From contig JAPOYX010000216.1 of NCBI GenBank assembly GCA_026706345.1, forward strand, positions 74,954 to 138,953: 64,000 nt of DNA. Direction: 5' to 3'. A program made the translations under genes and the position numbers. The stretch's first letter is position 1. Each line of letters opens with the position of its first letter. Below, in pieces: positions 63,429 through 64,000 of this stretch. The DNA is from Gemmatimonadota bacterium (GTDB taxonomy: Bacteria; JAAXHH01). The notes below the pieces were generated by a model. It had not been told where the DNA came from. It saw only the letters and a program-made list of their open reading frames with translations, and did no database searches.

Positions 63429-64000
63429 ATGGCTGACCCGAAAGACTGGCACCGGTTTGTGCTGTTGCTCATTGATGTCCAGCGGGATTTCTGGCCTGAA
63501 GAGACGGCGAAAGCCTTTCCGGATTTTCCGTCGAACATCGAACGCCTGCTGGAACATGGCCGATCGTCGGACCTCGATATCGTGCATGTGCGCGCGGAGT
63601 TCGAACCGGACGGAACGGACTGGATGGCGCCTTACCGGATCAAGGGGGAGACGCCCTGCGTCCGCGGAACGCCGGGCGCCGATGCGTTGCCCTGCGCCGT
63701 CGAACGGACCGGCGAGCCCGTCATCCGGAAGCGGACCTTCGACGCTTTCCAGCAACAGGACTTATTAACCCATTTACAGCGCGCGCGGAAATCCTTTATA
63801 CTGGTTGCGGGACTGGAAACCTCCGTCTGCGTGCTTTTCACGGCGGCTTCGGCGGTGCAGCGGGGGTTCCTGGCCGCCGTCGTCGAGGACTGCTGCGCCG
63901 ACGATCCCGCCAAACACGCGGCGGCGTTGGCCCACTATCCTTTTGTCTTCGACCGGACGTCCCTCGAAAGACTGGAAACGGTCATGGTCCGTTTCCAGTC
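63429..64000 (+). CDS. Isochorismatase-family cysteine hydrolase, cut by the window edge
   Basis: About 190 codons are visible from the ATG at 63429, and the frame runs off the right edge. The catalytic triad of this family is present: Asp in LLLIDVQRDFW, Lys in IRKRTFDAFQQQ and Cys in GLETSVCVLFTAAS. Members hydrolyse amides or vinyl ethers (nicotinamidase, isochorismatase, others). The ribosome site is weak. The 283-base gap to the divergent PhyH gene has an AT-rich patch near 63340 but no promoter I would defend. Confidence 0.88.
   Translation, partial: MADPKDWHRFVLLLIDVQRDFWPEETAKAFPDFPSNIERLLEHGRSSDLDIVHVRAEFEPDGTDWMAPYRIKGETPCVRGTPGADALPCAVERTGEPVIRKRTFDAFQQQDLLTHLQRARKSFILVAGLETSVCVLFTAASAVQRGFLAAVVEDCCADDPAKHAAALAHYPFVFDRTSLERLETVMVRFQ

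Overview
The window is GC-rich, gene-dense DNA from an uncultured-type Gram-negative bacterium. A tripartite RND efflux system, a TonB-dependent receptor and an outer-membrane barrel protein show an outer membrane. A secreted protein ending in a type IX-secretion-like sorting tail, a receptor with a carboxypeptidase-regulatory-like N-terminus, and many phytanoyl-CoA-dioxygenase (PhyH), sulfatase and mandelate-racemase-type enzymes fit the FCB superphylum, for example a Latescibacterota-like lineage. That assignment is inference from gene content. I recognised no rRNA or tRNA gene, CRISPR array, prophage or insertion sequence.

Layout. 1-8.4 kb (minus): the N-terminal part of a PHP-nuclease/UvrD-helicase fusion, then an efflux operon (outer-membrane factor, adaptor, RND pump). 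8.5-12.1 kb (plus): sulfate activation, cysC-cysD-cysNC. 12.2-16.4 kb (minus): a tightly overlapped iron operon, DtxR regulator, membrane-anchored DtxR-FeoA fusion, and FeoB split into GTPase and permease, behind a consensus promoter with a candidate operator. 16.5-19.4 kb (plus): receiver-like protein, PolX and endonuclease III. 19.7-35.5 kb: a phosphate island with phoB-phoR, two tandem paralogous small membrane proteins behind a structured leader, polyphosphate kinase (convergent), a TonB-dependent receptor plus secreted beta-helix protein behind two tandem Pho-box promoters, then pstC-pstA-pstB-phoU without pstS. 35.4-38.5 kb: dusB, a cupin, an LbtU-like outer-membrane protein and an 84-residue orphan.

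38.7-45.2 kb (minus): an operon for kynurenine catabolism through 3-hydroxyanthranilate and 2-aminomuconate. 45.4-49.2 kb (minus): PhyH oxygenase, sulfatase and an amino-acid permease broken by an in-frame stop. 49.2-57 kb (minus): a long mixed operon with PhyH, 2-hydroxyacid dehydrogenase, ThDP enzyme, P-loop protein, and a fumarylacetoacetase-family / aldehyde dehydrogenase / extradiol dioxygenase set resembling homoprotocatechuate meta-cleavage. 57.1-63.1 kb (minus): DUF523/DUF1722 protein, two more PhyH oxygenases, two enolase-superfamily enzymes and a P-loop-like protein lacking the Walker lysine. 63.4 kb to the edge (plus): an isochorismatase-family hydrolase.

Themes: phosphate starvation control is readable directly in the DNA (two Pho-box promoters with identical geometry); several enzymes have lost textbook catalytic residues (the fused APS kinase domain, the PolX palm, one P-loop); and many gene junctions carry short, mutually unrelated tandem duplications, one copying the 3' end of the kynurenine monooxygenase gene.
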